Shown piece after piece: positions 27,515-36,639 of a stretch of 64,000 nt of DNA. Positions within the stretch are counted from its first letter, which is position 1, and the number at the start of each line of letters is the position of its first letter. The translations under genes and the position numbers were made by a program. Source of the DNA: Methylotenera sp. (GTDB lineage Bacteria > Pseudomonadota > Gammaproteobacteria > Burkholderiales > Methylophilaceae); NCBI RefSeq assembly GCF_029945535.1, contig NZ_JAQSCU010000013.1:63522-127521 (forward strand). Reading direction: 5' to 3'. Under the pieces are notes generated by a model. It was given only the letters and a program-made list of their open reading frames with translations. It ran no database searches and was not told the DNA's origin.

Positions 27515-28870
27515 ATGAGTAAAAAATACTTTGGTACTGATGGCATTCGCGGCAAGGTAGGCGAACATCCCATTACTCCAGATTTTTTGATGCGTCTGGG
27601 TTATGCCGCAGGTAAAGTACTCACTTCTGTGAATAGTAATCTTGCAAAGGGCGCACATCCCGCTGTATTAATCGGCAAAGATACACGTATTTCTGGCTAT
27701 ATGTTAGAAGCCGCATTAGAGGCTGGATTGTCCGCCGCTGGCGTGGATATATTGCTTACCGGACCAATGCCAACGCCTGCTGTCGCTTATCTCACACGCG
27801 CATTGCGTGCGCAGGCTGGCATAGTGATATCAGCATCGCATAATCCTTATTACGATAACGGCATCAAGTTCTTCTCAAGTGAAGGTGCAAAACTGCCCGA
27901 CGATATTGAGCATGCCATTGAAGCTGAGCTAGAAAAACCTATGCAGGTGATGGAGTCAGCCCAGCTAGGTAAAGCGCGCCGTATAGACGATGCAGCAGGG
28001 CGCTATATTGAGTTTTGCAAAAGTACTTTTCCTAACGATTTAGACTTGCGCGGTTTAAAAATCGTGTTGGATTGCGCACATGGTGCGACTTATCATGTGG
28101 CACCGAATGTATTTCATGAGCTAGGTGCAGAAATTGTATGCATCGGCAATAAGCCTGATGGGCTTAATATAAACGAGCAGGTCGGCACAACGCACCCGCG
28201 AGCATTGCAGAAGGCAGTACTTGAATATCAAGCAGATTTAGGTATAGCATTTGATGGCGATGGTGACCGTGTGATGATGGTCGATGCACAAGGTGATTTA
28301 TTAGACGGCGATCAACTGCTCTACATTATTGCTGTAGGTTTGCAAGCAGAGGGTGCGTTAAACGGCGGCGTTGCGGGTACGCTCATGACCAACCTTGCAT
28401 TAGAGCATGCTTTGCAAAAACATCAAATTCCATTCGCTCGCGCCAAAGTGGGTGATCGATATGTGTTGGAGTTGTTGAACGAACACAACTGGAAGTTAGG
28501 CGGCGAGAACTCAGGCCATATCCTCACGCTGGATAAGCACACCAGTGGCGATGCGATTATCGCCGCGCTGCAAGTGTTGCATGCCTTAAAGCAAAGCGGT
28601 AAAACGCTCACTCAAATGAACGCGGAGCTGGTGCTTTATCCTCAAGTGCTCATTAATGTTACCACTAAGACTAAGCTTGATTTAGAGATACCAAAAATTC
28701 AAGATGCTGTTAAAAAAGCTGAGGATGAGTTAAATGGAACAGGTCGTGTTTTACTCAGAGCTTCAGGTACGGAACCTAAAATTCGAGTGATGGTGGAAGG
28801 GCAAGATAGCGCTTTGGTACAAAAATTAGCGGAAGAAATTGCTGAAGTAGTCAGGGCTGTGGCGAGTTAA
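27515..28870 (+). CDS. glmM: Phosphoglucosamine mutase
   Basis: A 451-residue alpha-phosphohexomutase converting glucosamine 6-phosphate to glucosamine 1-phosphate for UDP-GlcNAc, peptidoglycan and LPS. The active-site phosphoserine is Ser108 in [16 protein letters not shown]. The Mg2+ loop is DGDGDR, the sugar-binding loop is GGENSGH, and the phosphate-binding loop near the C-terminus is [12 protein letters not shown]. Length is typical. It follows folP by 53 bases and ends before a strong terminator facing the phoU gene. Confidence 0.96.
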   Translation: MSKKYFGTDGIRGKVGEHPITPDFLMRLGYAAGKVLTSVNSNLAKGAHPAVLIGKDTRISGYMLEAALEAGLSAAGVDILLTGPMPTPAVAYLTRALRAQAGIVISASHNPYYDNGIKFFSSEGAKLPDDIEHAIEAELEKPMQVMESAQLGKARRIDDAAGRYIEFCKSTFPNDLDLRGLKIVLDCAHGATYHVAPNVFHELGAEIVCIGNKPDGLNINEQVGTTHPRALQKAVLEYQADLGIAFDGDGDRVMMVDAQGDLLDGDQLLYIIAVGLQAEGALNGGVAGTLMTNLALEHALQKHQIPFARAKVGDRYVLELLNEHNWKLGGENSGHILTLDKHTSGDAIIAALQVLHALKQSGKTLTQMNAELVLYPQVLINVTTKTKLDLEIPKIQDAVKKAEDELNGTGRVLLRASGTEPKIRVMVEGQDSALVQKLAEEIAEVVRAVAS

Positions 28871-28890
28871 AAGAAACTTAACTGTAGATT

Positions 28891-28926
28891 GGAGTTTGGC
28901 TAATGTGATTAGCCAAACTCCGTTTT
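28891..28926. terminator. Strong terminator between glmM and phoU
   Basis: GGAGTTTGGCTAA and TTAGCCAAACTCC form a perfect 13-bp stem with a 5-base loop, followed by GTTTT on the plus strand. It lies between convergent glmM and phoU. Confidence 0.88.
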
Positions 28927-28946
28927 AATGACGTTTGTTAGCGAGA

Positions 28947-29651
28947 CTAGCTATTCGCGTCTGCTTCCATCTGTTCAATTGTAGTGTGGCGTACGTCTTT
29001 ACCTTTTACCATGTAAACAACATATTCAGAGATGTTTTTTGCGTGATCGCCGATGCGTTCAATCGCTTTGGAGACAAATAACACTTCTAGTGACATTGAA
29101 ATAGTACGTGGGTCTTCGAGCATAAATGTAATCAGTTGACGAATAGTCATTTGGTACTGACCATCCACTTGCTCATCCATTTGCGCAATCGGTAAAACTT
29201 TTGTAGCATCTGAGCGCGCGAATGCATCGAGTGACATGTGCAACATTTCACGCGTTAGATTAGCCATAGTTTTGATTTCTGCAAAACGTGGCGTCCACAT
29301 GCGGTCAGTTTCGCTTGATTTTAATGCTAGACGTGCAACTTTTGCAGCTTCATCACCAATACGCTCTAAGTCTGTAATGGTTTTAATCATCATCAGTACC
29401 ATGCGTAAATCTCCAGCAGCAGGCTGGCGCAAGGCAATAATATGGCTGCAATCTTCGTCAATTTGTACTTCAAGCGCGTTAACTTGGTGGTCGTTATTAA
29501 TGACTCGTTTAGCTAGCTTGGCGTTTGATGTGGTTAATGCCTCCAAAGCATCAACAATCTGCTGCTCAACTAGTGATCCCATTTCAAGTACTTTGGCACG
29601 TACTGATTCTAATTCTGAGTCGTACTGTTTGTAGATATGTTCAGATACCAT
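28947..29651 (-). CDS. phoU: Phosphate signalling regulator PhoU
   Basis: A 234-residue all-helical PhoU with two repeats of the three-helix bundle. The metal-binding EXXXDXXXD-like patterns are seen as DLERIGDEAAKVARL and AIERIGDHAKNISEY. PhoU links PstSCAB to the PhoR/PhoB sensor system and damps phosphate uptake. The ATG at 29651 is chosen over the GTG one codon upstream because AAGGA lies seven bases before it. It is last in pstSCAB-phoU, 91 bases after pstB. Confidence 0.94.
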   Translation of the reverse strand: MVSEHIYKQYDSELESVRAKVLEMGSLVEQQIVDALEALTTSNAKLAKRVINNDHQVNALEVQIDEDCSHIIALRQPAAGDLRMVLMMIKTITDLERIGDEAAKVARLALKSSETDRMWTPRFAEIKTMANLTREMLHMSLDAFARSDATKVLPIAQMDEQVDGQYQMTIRQLITFMLEDPRTISMSLEVLFVSKAIERIGDHAKNISEYVVYMVKGKDVRHTTIEQMEADANS

Positions 29652-29742
29652 CACTTATTCCTTTAAAAACCTTGCTCGATAAAACATATTAAAAATATCA
29701 TTGGTTTGGCAACTTATAACTAAACAAATGAGCGACTAAAAA

Positions 29743-30525
29743 TTAGCCGAATTTACCTGTGATGTAATCTTCTGTTTCTTTACGGCTAGGGCGCGTAAAA
29801 ATCGTATTGGTTTGATCAAACTCCATCAGCTCGCCCAAGTACATATATGCGGTGTAATCTGACACACGTGCCGCTTGTTGCATATTATGCGTCACGATAA
29901 CGATGGTGTACTCTTTTTTCAACTCATGAATTAAGTCTTCAATACGCGCTGTAGAAATTGGGTCTAGCGCAGAACATGGTTCATCAAGCAACAATACATT
30001 TGGTTTTACAGCTACGCCACGGGCAATGCACAAGCGCTGTTGTTGACCACCAGATAGACCAGAGCCACTTTGATGAAGTTTGTCTTTTACTTCATTCCAA
30101 ATGGCGGCTTTTTGCAGCGCCCATTCAACACGGTCATTCATCTCGGATTTTGATAAATTCTCGTAAAGCTTCACACCAAAGGCCACGTTGTCATAAATAG
30201 ACATTGGGAATGGTGTCGGTTTCTGAAAAACCATACCAACTTTTGCGCGTAGTAAATTCAAATCTTGTTCGGCTGAGTGAATATCTTTGCCATCAAGCAA
30301 GATTTTTCCTTCCACACGCTGCTTAGGATAAAGCTCATACATACGGTTAAAGGTACGTAGCAAGGTTGATTTTCCGCAGCCAGATGGGCCAATAAAAGCG
30401 GTTACTTGGCTTGCTGGAATATCAATATTGATATCTTTAAGCGCATGAAATTTACCGTAGTAGAAATTCATGTTTTTGGCTGAGATCTTCGCTTGAAGCG
30501 ATTGCGTTGACATGCTCGTGGACAT
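29743..30525 (-). CDS. pstB: Phosphate ABC transporter ATP-binding protein PstB
   Basis: A 260-residue ABC ATPase of the high-affinity phosphate importer. Walker A is GPSGCGKS, the signature is [14 protein letters not shown], Walker B is [13 protein letters not shown], and the switch His is in [27 protein letters not shown] and YITGKFG at the ends are PstB hallmarks. It lies 17 bases after pstA. The ATG at 30525 is used; a second ATG four codons later lacks a ribosome-binding site. Confidence 0.96.
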   Translation of the reverse strand: MSTSMSTQSLQAKISAKNMNFYYGKFHALKDINIDIPASQVTAFIGPSGCGKSTLLRTFNRMYELYPKQRVEGKILLDGKDIHSAEQDLNLLRAKVGMVFQKPTPFPMSIYDNVAFGVKLYENLSKSEMNDRVEWALQKAAIWNEVKDKLHQSGSGLSGGQQQRLCIARGVAVKPNVLLLDEPCSALDPISTARIEDLIHELKKEYTIVIVTHNMQQAARVSDYTAYMYLGELMEFDQTNTIFTRPSRKETEDYITGKFG

Positions 30526-30542
30526 ATTTAAGTAATCCTAAA

Positions 30543-31400
30543 CTAACTGTGAGATTGATTTTGACGAAACACCGTGCGAGCCAAGATATTAAGGCCAAGC
30601 ACGAATAAGGTAATGAGTAATGCGCCAGCCCATGCAAGGTGCTGCCAGTCTTCATATGGACTCATTGCGAATTGGAAAATCACAACCGCTAAACTTGAAA
30701 TTGGTTGGTTCATATCAGTGCTCCAGAACTGATTATTCAACGCAGTGAATAATAGCGGTGCGGTTTCGCCGCTGATGCGAGCAACTGCAAGTAGTAGCCC
30801 TGTTAAAATCCCAGTCCTTGCTGATTTGTAAACGACATTCACAATGACTTTCCAGTAAGGCGCACCAAGTGCTGCTGCAGCTTCACGCAGTGTACTAGGC
30901 ACTAATGACATCATGTTTTCTGTAGTACGCACTACAACAGGTACCACCAATAGTGATAAGGCGAATGAGCCAGCCCAACCAGAGAAGTGGTTAACACTAT
31001 GTACGGCTACTTCATACACAAATAGGCCGATGACGATTGATGGTGCTGATAACAAGATGTCGTTAATGAATCTAGTTGTTGGTGCTAACCAGCCTGATTT
31101 TCCGTATTCTGAAAGATAGGTTCCCGCTAATATACCTACAGGTGTACCGATGACGGTAGCAAAAAACACCATATATAAACTACCAACGATGGCATTTAAC
31201 AAACCACCTGAGCTGCCAGGCGGTGGCGTCATTTTGGTAAATACATCCAGCGTTAAGTAGCTAAAACCTTGGCTGAACAATGTCCATAAAATCCATATTA
31301 AGAATGTAAGTGCGAAGATGACAGTGCCAACAGATAAGCTGAGTGTGAGTCCGTTGACAAATTTACGACGCATGTAGCGCTTGTTATCAAGGCCTTTCAT
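30543..31400 (-). CDS. pstA: Phosphate ABC transporter permease PstA
   Basis: A 285-residue inner-membrane permease with six predicted spans and the cytoplasmic coupling loop with [16 protein letters not shown] (EAA motif). [20 protein letters not shown] and [15 protein letters not shown]-like wording are typical of PstA. It pairs with PstC to form the phosphate channel energised by PstB. Its ATG overlaps the pstC stop by four bases (ATGA), so the two permeases are translationally coupled. Confidence 0.95.
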   Translation of the reverse strand: MKGLDNKRYMRRKFVNGLTLSLSVGTVIFALTFLIWILWTLFSQGFSYLTLDVFTKMTPPPGSSGGLLNAIVGSLYMVFFATVIGTPVGILAGTYLSEYGKSGWLAPTTRFINDILLSAPSIVIGLFVYEVAVHSVNHFSGWAGSFALSLLVVPVVVRTTENMMSLVPSTLREAAAALGAPYWKVIVNVVYKSARTGILTGLLLAVARISGETAPLLFTALNNQFWSTDMNQPISSLAVVIFQFAMSPYEDWQHLAWAGALLITLFVLGLNILARTVFRQNQSHS

Positions 31401-32416
31401 GACTGTTTCCCTTCACGCAGTGATAAGCGTATCAATAACAATTTAGCCAGTGACAGCACAATAAATGTGATCACAAATAATGTTAAACCTAGTGTAATGA
31501 GTGATGAGGTGTAAATATCACCAACTGCTTCAGTGAACTCGTTCGCTAACGCAGATGAAATCGTATTACCTGGCATCATGAGTGAGGCGGAGAGTTCGTG
31601 GGCATTACCAATGACAAATGTCACCGCCATTGTTTCACCAAGCGCTCTACCTAAACCAAGCATGACGCCACCAACCACACCAATTTTAGTATAGGGAAGT
31701 ACCACGTTCCAAATAACTTCCCAAGTGGTGGAACCTAGTCCATAGGCAGACTCTTTAAGCATACTAGGCACAATTTCGAACACATCCCTCATGACTGAAG
31801 CTGTATATGGAATCACCATAATAGCGAGAATAAAGCCTGCGGTGAACATACCAATACCCATAGGTGGGCCTTGAAATAAAGCGCCGATTAAAGGTAGGGC
31901 ACCAAGGTTATCGTTCATCCAAGGTTGCACGTGGTCAGCAAACAAAGGTGCGAACACAAACAAACCCCACATACCATAAATAATACTTGGAATACCTGCT
32001 AGTAGTTCAATCGCTACGCCAATCGGGCGTTTAAGCCAATTAGGAGAGAGTTCTGTGATGAATATAGCAATACCAAAGCTCACTGGAATGCCGATGAGCA
32101 TGGCAATTAAAGCGGTGATAAACGTGCCGTAAATAGGCACCACACCACCAAAGTCAATTGTGACTGGATTCCATGCGGTACTTGTGAAAAAAGATGCACC
32201 GAACATCTTTAATGCCGGCAGGCTACCCACTAACAAGGTAATAATAATGCCAAACAGTAAGATGAAAACTAGAAAAGCAAAAAACATGGTGGTGTAGCGA
32301 AACAGCTTATCTAGCGTCGCTCCGATGTTCTTATTTTGTGGACTATTCGGCATTGAAATTGATTCTCGAATGATGTTTTGTTCATTTAAAACTGCTGAAG
32401 GGGCGTACGTATCCAT
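31397..32416 (-). CDS. pstC: Phosphate ABC transporter permease PstC
   Basis: A 339-residue permease with a first span near residues 45-70, further spans downstream, and the EAA loop [22 protein letters not shown]. The [18 protein letters not shown] segment is a PstC signature. The frame is open for 23 codons further upstream, but ATG at 32416 has AAGGA about nine bases before it and gives a normal N-terminus, so it is preferred. It precedes pstA with a 4-base overlap and follows pstS by about 100 bases. Confidence 0.93.
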   Translation of the reverse strand: MDTYAPSAVLNEQNIIRESISMPNSPQNKNIGATLDKLFRYTTMFFAFLVFILLFGIIITLLVGSLPALKMFGASFFTSTAWNPVTIDFGGVVPIYGTFITALIAMLIGIPVSFGIAIFITELSPNWLKRPIGVAIELLAGIPSIIYGMWGLFVFAPLFADHVQPWMNDNLGALPLIGALFQGPPMGIGMFTAGFILAIMVIPYTASVMRDVFEIVPSMLKESAYGLGSTTWEVIWNVVLPYTKIGVVGGVMLGLGRALGETMAVTFVIGNAHELSASLMMPGNTISSALANEFTEAVGDIYTSSLITLGLTLFVITFIVLSLAKLLLIRLSLREGKQS

Positions 32417-32519
32417 CTTTATATTTCCTTCAGCAGAGTTTAAGTTGATATTGTTGGCAGGCGGAATTAATATTCCACCTGCCAACTTTAGTGACTACTT
32501 TTAATTATTATCTTTAAAA

Positions 32520-33569
32520 CTATTTAGTCCAAACTGCAGCGCCATCTTTGCTTTTGATGTTTGTTTTCCAGCTAGTTTCAATCAATTTTACAACGTTGTC
32601 AGGCATAGGTACGTAGTCCAAACCTTTTGCCATCAAAGCACCATTAGTGTAGCTCCAATCAAAGAACTTAAGCACTTCAGCGCCATTAAGTGGTTTATCT
32701 TGTATTTTGTGCATTAAGATGAAGCTAGCGCCAGTAATAGGCCATGTTGCTTTGCCTGGTTCGTTAGTAAGAATTTCGTAAAAGCCAGGTGCTTTTTCCC
32801 ACTCAGCGTATTTAGCAGCAGATTGGAAACTTTCGATACTTGGTTTAGTGAACTCACCATCACGGTTTTGCAAGCTTACTGTAGGTAAATTGTTTTGTTT
32901 AGCGAAGGCATATTCAACATAACCAATTGAACCTTTAATACGTTGTGCGTATGAAGCAACACCTTCGTTGCCTTTACCACCTAAACCAGTTGGCCAAGCA
33001 ACTGAAGTATCAGCACCTACTTTATCGCTCCACTCTTTACTAACTTTGCTTAAATAGTTAGTAAATACAAAAGATGTACCTGAACCATCAGAGCGATGCA
33101 CTACAGTAATCGCTGTATCTGGTAATGCTAAGCTTGGGTTAAGTGCTTTAATTGCTGGGTCATTCCATTTAACGATTTTTTTCAAGTAAATGTTAGCAAG
33201 TACTTCACCGTTTAGGCGCATTTCGCCATCAGTAACGCCAGGTACATTTACTACAGGAACTACACCACCAACAACCGCTGGGAATTGCACTAAGCCCGCT
33301 TTTTCTAGCTCTTCAGGTTTTAATGGTTTATCAGAAGCGCCAAAATCTACTGTTTTGTTAGTGATTTGTTTAATACCACCGCCAGAACCGATAGATTGGT
33401 AATTTAATTTAACGCCAGTTTTAACATTGTATGACTCAGCCCATTTTGCATAAATTGGGTATGGGAAAGTAGCACCAGCACCAGTAATGTCAATTGCGAA
33501 TGCGCTAGGGGCGATGATAAGACCCGCTGCTAAAAGAGCTGCCTTAAGATTAAAGTTGCTAACTTGCAT
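32520..33569 (-). CDS. pstS: Periplasmic phosphate-binding protein PstS
   Basis: A 349-residue substrate-binding protein with a signal peptide ending around residue 25 (SAFA-ID). Phosphate-binding loops are visible in GAGATFPYPIYAKWAE, NYQSIGSGGGIKQI, DFGASDKP and HRSDGSGTSFVF. It captures periplasmic phosphate and hands it to PstCA. The ATG follows a strong AGGAG. It is first in its operon, and a PHO-box-like repeat with a -10 lies 45-80 bases upstream. Confidence 0.96.
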   Translation of the reverse strand: MQVSNFNLKAALLAAGLIIAPSAFAIDITGAGATFPYPIYAKWAESYNVKTGVKLNYQSIGSGGGIKQITNKTVDFGASDKPLKPEELEKAGLVQFPAVVGGVVPVVNVPGVTDGEMRLNGEVLANIYLKKIVKWNDPAIKALNPSLALPDTAITVVHRSDGSGTSFVFTNYLSKVSKEWSDKVGADTSVAWPTGLGGKGNEGVASYAQRIKGSIGYVEYAFAKQNNLPTVSLQNRDGEFTKPSIESFQSAAKYAEWEKAPGFYEILTNEPGKATWPITGASFILMHKIQDKPLNGAEVLKFFDWSYTNGALMAKGLDYVPMPDNVVKLIETSWKTNIKSKDGAAVWTK

Positions 33570-33613
33570 TAATTTCTCCTGTTTGTTTCATGAGTAGGTT
33601 TAACTTGATGACC

Positions 33614-33647
33614 ATTCTAGAAATCAAATATGACAATTTAATGACAA
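33614..33647 (-). promoter_or_regulatory. PHO box and -10 of the pst operon
   Basis: On the minus strand, TTGTCAT-TAAA-TTGTCAT (33647-33630) matches the PhoB direct-repeat layout of two 7-mers with an 11-base period (consensus half CTGTCAT). Exactly ten bases later is TAGAAT (33619-33614), the expected -10 position for a PhoB-activated promoter. The pstS ATG follows 44 bases downstream. Confidence 0.82.
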
Positions 33648-33670
33648 ATTGAAGAAACGTTATAAATAAA

Positions 33671-33697
33671 AAAAGGGACTTCTGAGAGTCCCTTTTT
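33671..33697 (-). terminator. Terminator after pit
   Basis: AAAGGGACT and AGTCCCTTT form a stem with a short loop, flanked by A-run and T-run so it may work in both directions. It ends the minus-strand DUF47-pit transcript just before the pst promoter region. Confidence 0.85.
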
Positions 33698-33719
33698 AAT
33701 TTAATAAACTAAATGATAC

Positions 33720-34721
33720 TTATTTTAAGAATGTGCTACCAAAATGATAGCTAATTGCGGCAATTAAACCTGCACAAGGGATAGTAAGTACCCATGCCCA
33801 AACAATGCGAGATGCCAAACCCCAGCGCACTGCGGAAACGCGTCTTGATAGCCCAACACCCACAATCGCACCAGTAATCGTATGCGTAGTTGATACAGGA
33901 ATACCAAGCGAAGTGGCTATAAATAAGGCAATCGCACCAGACGTTTGTGCACAGAATCCCCCAGAAGGACGAATACGTGTGATGCCCATCCCCATAGTCC
34001 GGACTATGCGCCAGCCACCAAACAGCGTGCCGCATGCCATCGCAATCTGGCAAGAAATGACTACCCAGAATGGCACATGGAAATCACCTTGAATGTAGCC
34101 GTTGGCATAAAGTAAAACTGCAATAATACCCATGGTTTTTTGTGCATCGTTACCACCATGGCCTAAACTGTAAAGTGATGATGATACAAACTGCAGCTTA
34201 TTAAACATGCGCTCAGTTGGGTAGGGCGATGATTTTTCGTATATCCATAACACTAGCACCATCAGTATCAGCGCGAGCAGCATGCCGAATAAAGGCGAAA
34301 GAATAATAGCGACTGATGTTTTAATCAGGCCTTCGGCAACAATAGCGCCAGTACCTGCTTTAGCCACGCCAGCACCAACTAAGCCACCCACTAATGCATG
34401 CGATGACGAAGATGGAATACCAAACCACCAGGTAATCAGATTCCAGGATATGGCGCCGCTTAGTGCGCCAAATATCACAGCGTTATCAATAATTTCTTTA
34501 GAAATAATGCCTTTACCAACAACGTTTGCGACGTGTAGCCCAAAAAACAAAAAGGCGATTAAGTTAAAAAATGCTGCCCAAACTACTGCTGCCTGCGGCG
34601 TGAGTAAGCGGGTAGAAACCATAAGTGCAATGGAGTTTGCCGCGTCGTGAAAGCCGTTCATAAAGTCAAATATGAGGGCAACGAACACCAGCATCGCCAT
34701 GATGAGGATTGCGTGATCCAT
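33720..34721 (-). CDS. pit: PiT-family phosphate transporter
   Basis: A 333-residue low-affinity phosphate permease with about ten hydrophobic spans. The duplicated PiT signatures are present: DFMNGFHDAANSIA at the N-terminus and YSLGHGGNDAQKTMGI in the middle. GIPVSTTHTITGAIVGVGL near the C-terminus is also typical. Members move metal-phosphate or arsenate with H+ at the inner membrane. It lies 10 bases after a DUF47 gene, the usual partner, and is followed by a terminator. Shorter than E. coli PitA, as usual for this subgroup. Confidence 0.93.
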   Translation of the reverse strand: MDHAILIMAMLVFVALIFDFMNGFHDAANSIALMVSTRLLTPQAAVVWAAFFNLIAFLFFGLHVANVVGKGIISKEIIDNAVIFGALSGAISWNLITWWFGIPSSSSHALVGGLVGAGVAKAGTGAIVAEGLIKTSVAIILSPLFGMLLALILMVLVLWIYEKSSPYPTERMFNKLQFVSSSLYSLGHGGNDAQKTMGIIAVLLYANGYIQGDFHVPFWVVISCQIAMACGTLFGGWRIVRTMGMGITRIRPSGGFCAQTSGAIALFIATSLGIPVSTTHTITGAIVGVGLSRRVSAVRWGLASRIVWAWVLTIPCAGLIAAISYHFGSTFLK

Positions 34722-34731
34722 ACCGTGCTCC

Positions 34732-35388
34732 TTAAATGCGTTCTAGCACGACACCGTGGATTACATCGGCTACATCTTCACAGCTATCAACCGCCATTTC
34801 AAATAAATCATAAAGTTCTTTTGACCGAATCAGTTTACGTGCGTCAGATTCTTCATCAAACAAGCGGCGCATACCGGCACGCATGACGTGATCTGCTTCA
34901 CCTTCGATCGCGCTGATTTCTTCACAAGTGCGTAAAATGCGTTCTGCATTTTTCATGTCAGAAAGCATATTCACGGCGTCACGTACTTTTTCGGAGGCAC
35001 GTAACAGGATTTGACTTAATGCCACCATTTCAGGGGTGAAGTCACTGTGACCGTAAATTTTAGAACTTTGTGGAATGTCTTCCATGTAGTCGATAATGTC
35101 GTCTAGCGCCATGGCTAGCTCGCGAATTTCGCGGCGATCAAATGGAGTAATATAAGTTTTATGAAGTGAGAGAAGAATTTCTTTGGTGTATTCATCCGCT
35201 TGCGATTCGATAGCTCTGATTTCAGCAAAATGTTCTTCGAATTTAGTTGGATCGTTCACTGCCGACATCATGGCAAGTACTTTGGAGCCTTTCACTGCGC
35301 TATCTGCTAAATTGTTAAACAACACAAAATAATTGTCGTTGCGTGGTGATATTGCAGCCATTAATCGGCCGAAAACAGCATTTGCCAT
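34732..35388 (-). CDS. DUF47 (PhoU-like) partner of Pit
   Basis: A 218-residue all-helical DUF47 protein, distantly PhoU-like, with DFEEIAD-type acidic patterns here as IRAIESQADEYTKEI, MALDDIIDYMEDI and CEDVADVIHGVV. Such proteins are nearly always encoded with pit and are thought to regulate or assist it. It starts at ATG with a GGAG ribosome-binding site and is followed by pit 10 bases later. A PHO-box-like sequence in matching orientation lies about 157 bases upstream. Confidence 0.88.
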   Translation of the reverse strand: MANAVFGRLMAAISPRNDNYFVLFNNLADSAVKGSKVLAMMSAVNDPTKFEEHFAEIRAIESQADEYTKEILLSLHKTYITPFDRREIRELAMALDDIIDYMEDIPQSSKIYGHSDFTPEMVALSQILLRASEKVRDAVNMLSDMKNAERILRTCEEISAIEGEADHVMRAGMRRLFDEESDARKLIRSKELYDLFEMAVDSCEDVADVIHGVVLERI

Positions 35389-35517
35389 ACTTCATTCTCC
35401 CAATATTTTTATTACAAATTTATTGCAATTTTATTTCAAAATTATTATTTTGCTATTTTAACCGCCCACGATTAAATCCGCGAGCGCTAATGTCATAAAT
35501 AACTAAATATCTTACGA

Positions 35518-35523
35518 TATAAT
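35518..35523 (+). promoter_or_regulatory. Candidate -10 for the aqp-arsC operon
   Basis: TATAAT lies 49 bases before the aquaglyceroporin ATG. Ten bases upstream of it is an 18-base stretch (35490-35507) whose first half ATGTCAT looks like a PHO-box half but whose second half (AACTAAA) is poor. Confidence 0.4.
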
Positions 35524-35544
35524 TCATTCAAATTTTTTACACTA

Positions 35545-35562
35545 ATGACAGATAAATGACTA
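35545..35562 (-). promoter_or_regulatory. PHO-box-like repeat between DUF47/pit and aqp-arsC
   Basis: On the minus strand TAGTCAT-TTAT-CTGTCAT has the PhoB layout with one perfect half-site. It is oriented toward DUF47-pit but no good -10 is found at ten bases, so it may be a secondary or fortuitous site. It also overlaps the presumed start region of the aqp transcript. Confidence 0.45.
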
Positions 35563-35572
35563 TAGAGAAATT

Positions 35573-36226
35573 ATGAATCAAAAAGTAACGTTGGTTTTAA
35601 CAGAGTTTATTGGTACTGCGCTATTGTTAGCGATAGTTACGGGTTCTGGCATTATGGGTGACACACTTTCGGCTGGTAATGCTGCCGTTGCTTTGCTTGG
35701 CAATAGCATTGCCACTGGCTGTGGGTTATATGTGCTGATTACCTTATTAGCGCCTATTTCGGGCGCGCATTTTAATCCCGTGGTCAGCATTATGTTTTGG
35801 AGTGAGGGTAAATTAAGTCTTTCAGCACTCTTTAATTATGTGACCGCCCAATTTTTAGGGGCGATTAGCGGTGTGTGGCTTGTGCATATGATGTTTACTT
35901 TACCGCTCATTCAAATCTCCACCAAGCCACGTGTTGGCTTTGGTATTTGGCTTAGTGAGTTAACTGCTACATTGATATTGCTTACAGTGATTCGTTTAGG
36001 AGTTAAGTACGCCAGCGACAAAGTGCCTATGTTAGTTGCTTTAACTGTGACTGCTGGATACTGGTTCACATCATCCACTTTTTTCTCAAACCCAGCGGTG
36101 ACCGTCGCCAGAAGCCTCACCAATACCTTTGTCGGTATTCAGCCTGCAGATGTTGGGGTCTTTATTTCTGCACAGATTGTGGCGGTATTGTTAATGCTTA
36201 TCATCATGAAAGTTAACTTTAAATGA
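35573..36226 (+). CDS. MIP-family aquaglyceroporin, probably arsenite channel
   Basis: A 217-residue major intrinsic protein with six spans. The two pore motifs are GAHFNPVVS (NPV rather than NPA) in the first half and FSNPAVTVARSLTNTF in the second. It overlaps arsC by four bases (ATGA), an operon like the aqpS-arsC pair known from Sinorhizobium meliloti, where the channel lets out arsenite formed by ArsC. That context is the main reason to favour arsenite over water or glycerol. The altered first NPA box may affect selectivity. The start is ATG after a weak AGAGAA. Confidence 0.82.
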   Translation: MNQKVTLVLTEFIGTALLLAIVTGSGIMGDTLSAGNAAVALLGNSIATGCGLYVLITLLAPISGAHFNPVVSIMFWSEGKLSLSALFNYVTAQFLGAISGVWLVHMMFTLPLIQISTKPRVGFGIWLSELTATLILLTVIRLGVKYASDKVPMLVALTVTAGYWFTSSTFFSNPAVTVARSLTNTFVGIQPADVGVFISAQIVAVLLMLIIMKVNFK

Positions 36227-36639
36227 GCGTCATTATTTACCATAATCCATCCTGTGGAACTTCTAGAAATACCTTGGCTATGATACGCGCCAGTGGTGCG
36301 GAGCCTGAAGTGATTGAGTATGTCAAGAGTCCGCCAAGTCGCGAGCGTTTAGTTGAGCTTATCGTAGCCATGGGTGGTAACGTACGTGCGCTTATCCGCG
36401 AAAAGGGTACGCCTTATGCTGAGTTAGGTTTAGATAATGTTGGCTTGTCGGATGACGCTTTGATAGACGCCATGCTACAGCATCCTATTCTCATCAACCG
36501 ACCAATTGTGGTGACTGATAAAGGTGTGAAATTATGCCGCCCATCTGAATTGGTGTTCGATATTCTGGAAAATCCAAATATTGGTACTTTTACTAAAGAA
36601 GATGGTGAAGTAATTAGCATGGCGACTAAAACTTGTTAG
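36223..36639 (+). CDS. arsC: Arsenate reductase, glutaredoxin-coupled
   Basis: A 138-residue ArsC of the E. coli plasmid type. The catalytic Cys is in IYHNPSCGTSRNTLAMI (residue 12 by count from Met). The Arg triad region includes RALIREKGTPY and LINRPIVVTDKG. It reduces arsenate to arsenite with glutathione and glutaredoxin. It overlaps the upstream channel gene by four bases and the downstream M29-like gene by seven, so all three are cotranslated. Length equals the family norm. No arsR repressor gene is adjacent. Confidence 0.93.
   Translation: MSVIIYHNPSCGTSRNTLAMIRASGAEPEVIEYVKSPPSRERLVELIVAMGGNVRALIREKGTPYAELGLDNVGLSDDALIDAMLQHPILINRPIVVTDKGVKLCRPSELVFDILENPNIGTFTKEDGEVISMATKTC

Noticed and set aside
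32417-32485. 23 extra N-terminal codons for pstC
   Set aside because: ATG at 32416 has a good ribosome-binding site and gives a normal PstC; the extra part looks like leader sequence.
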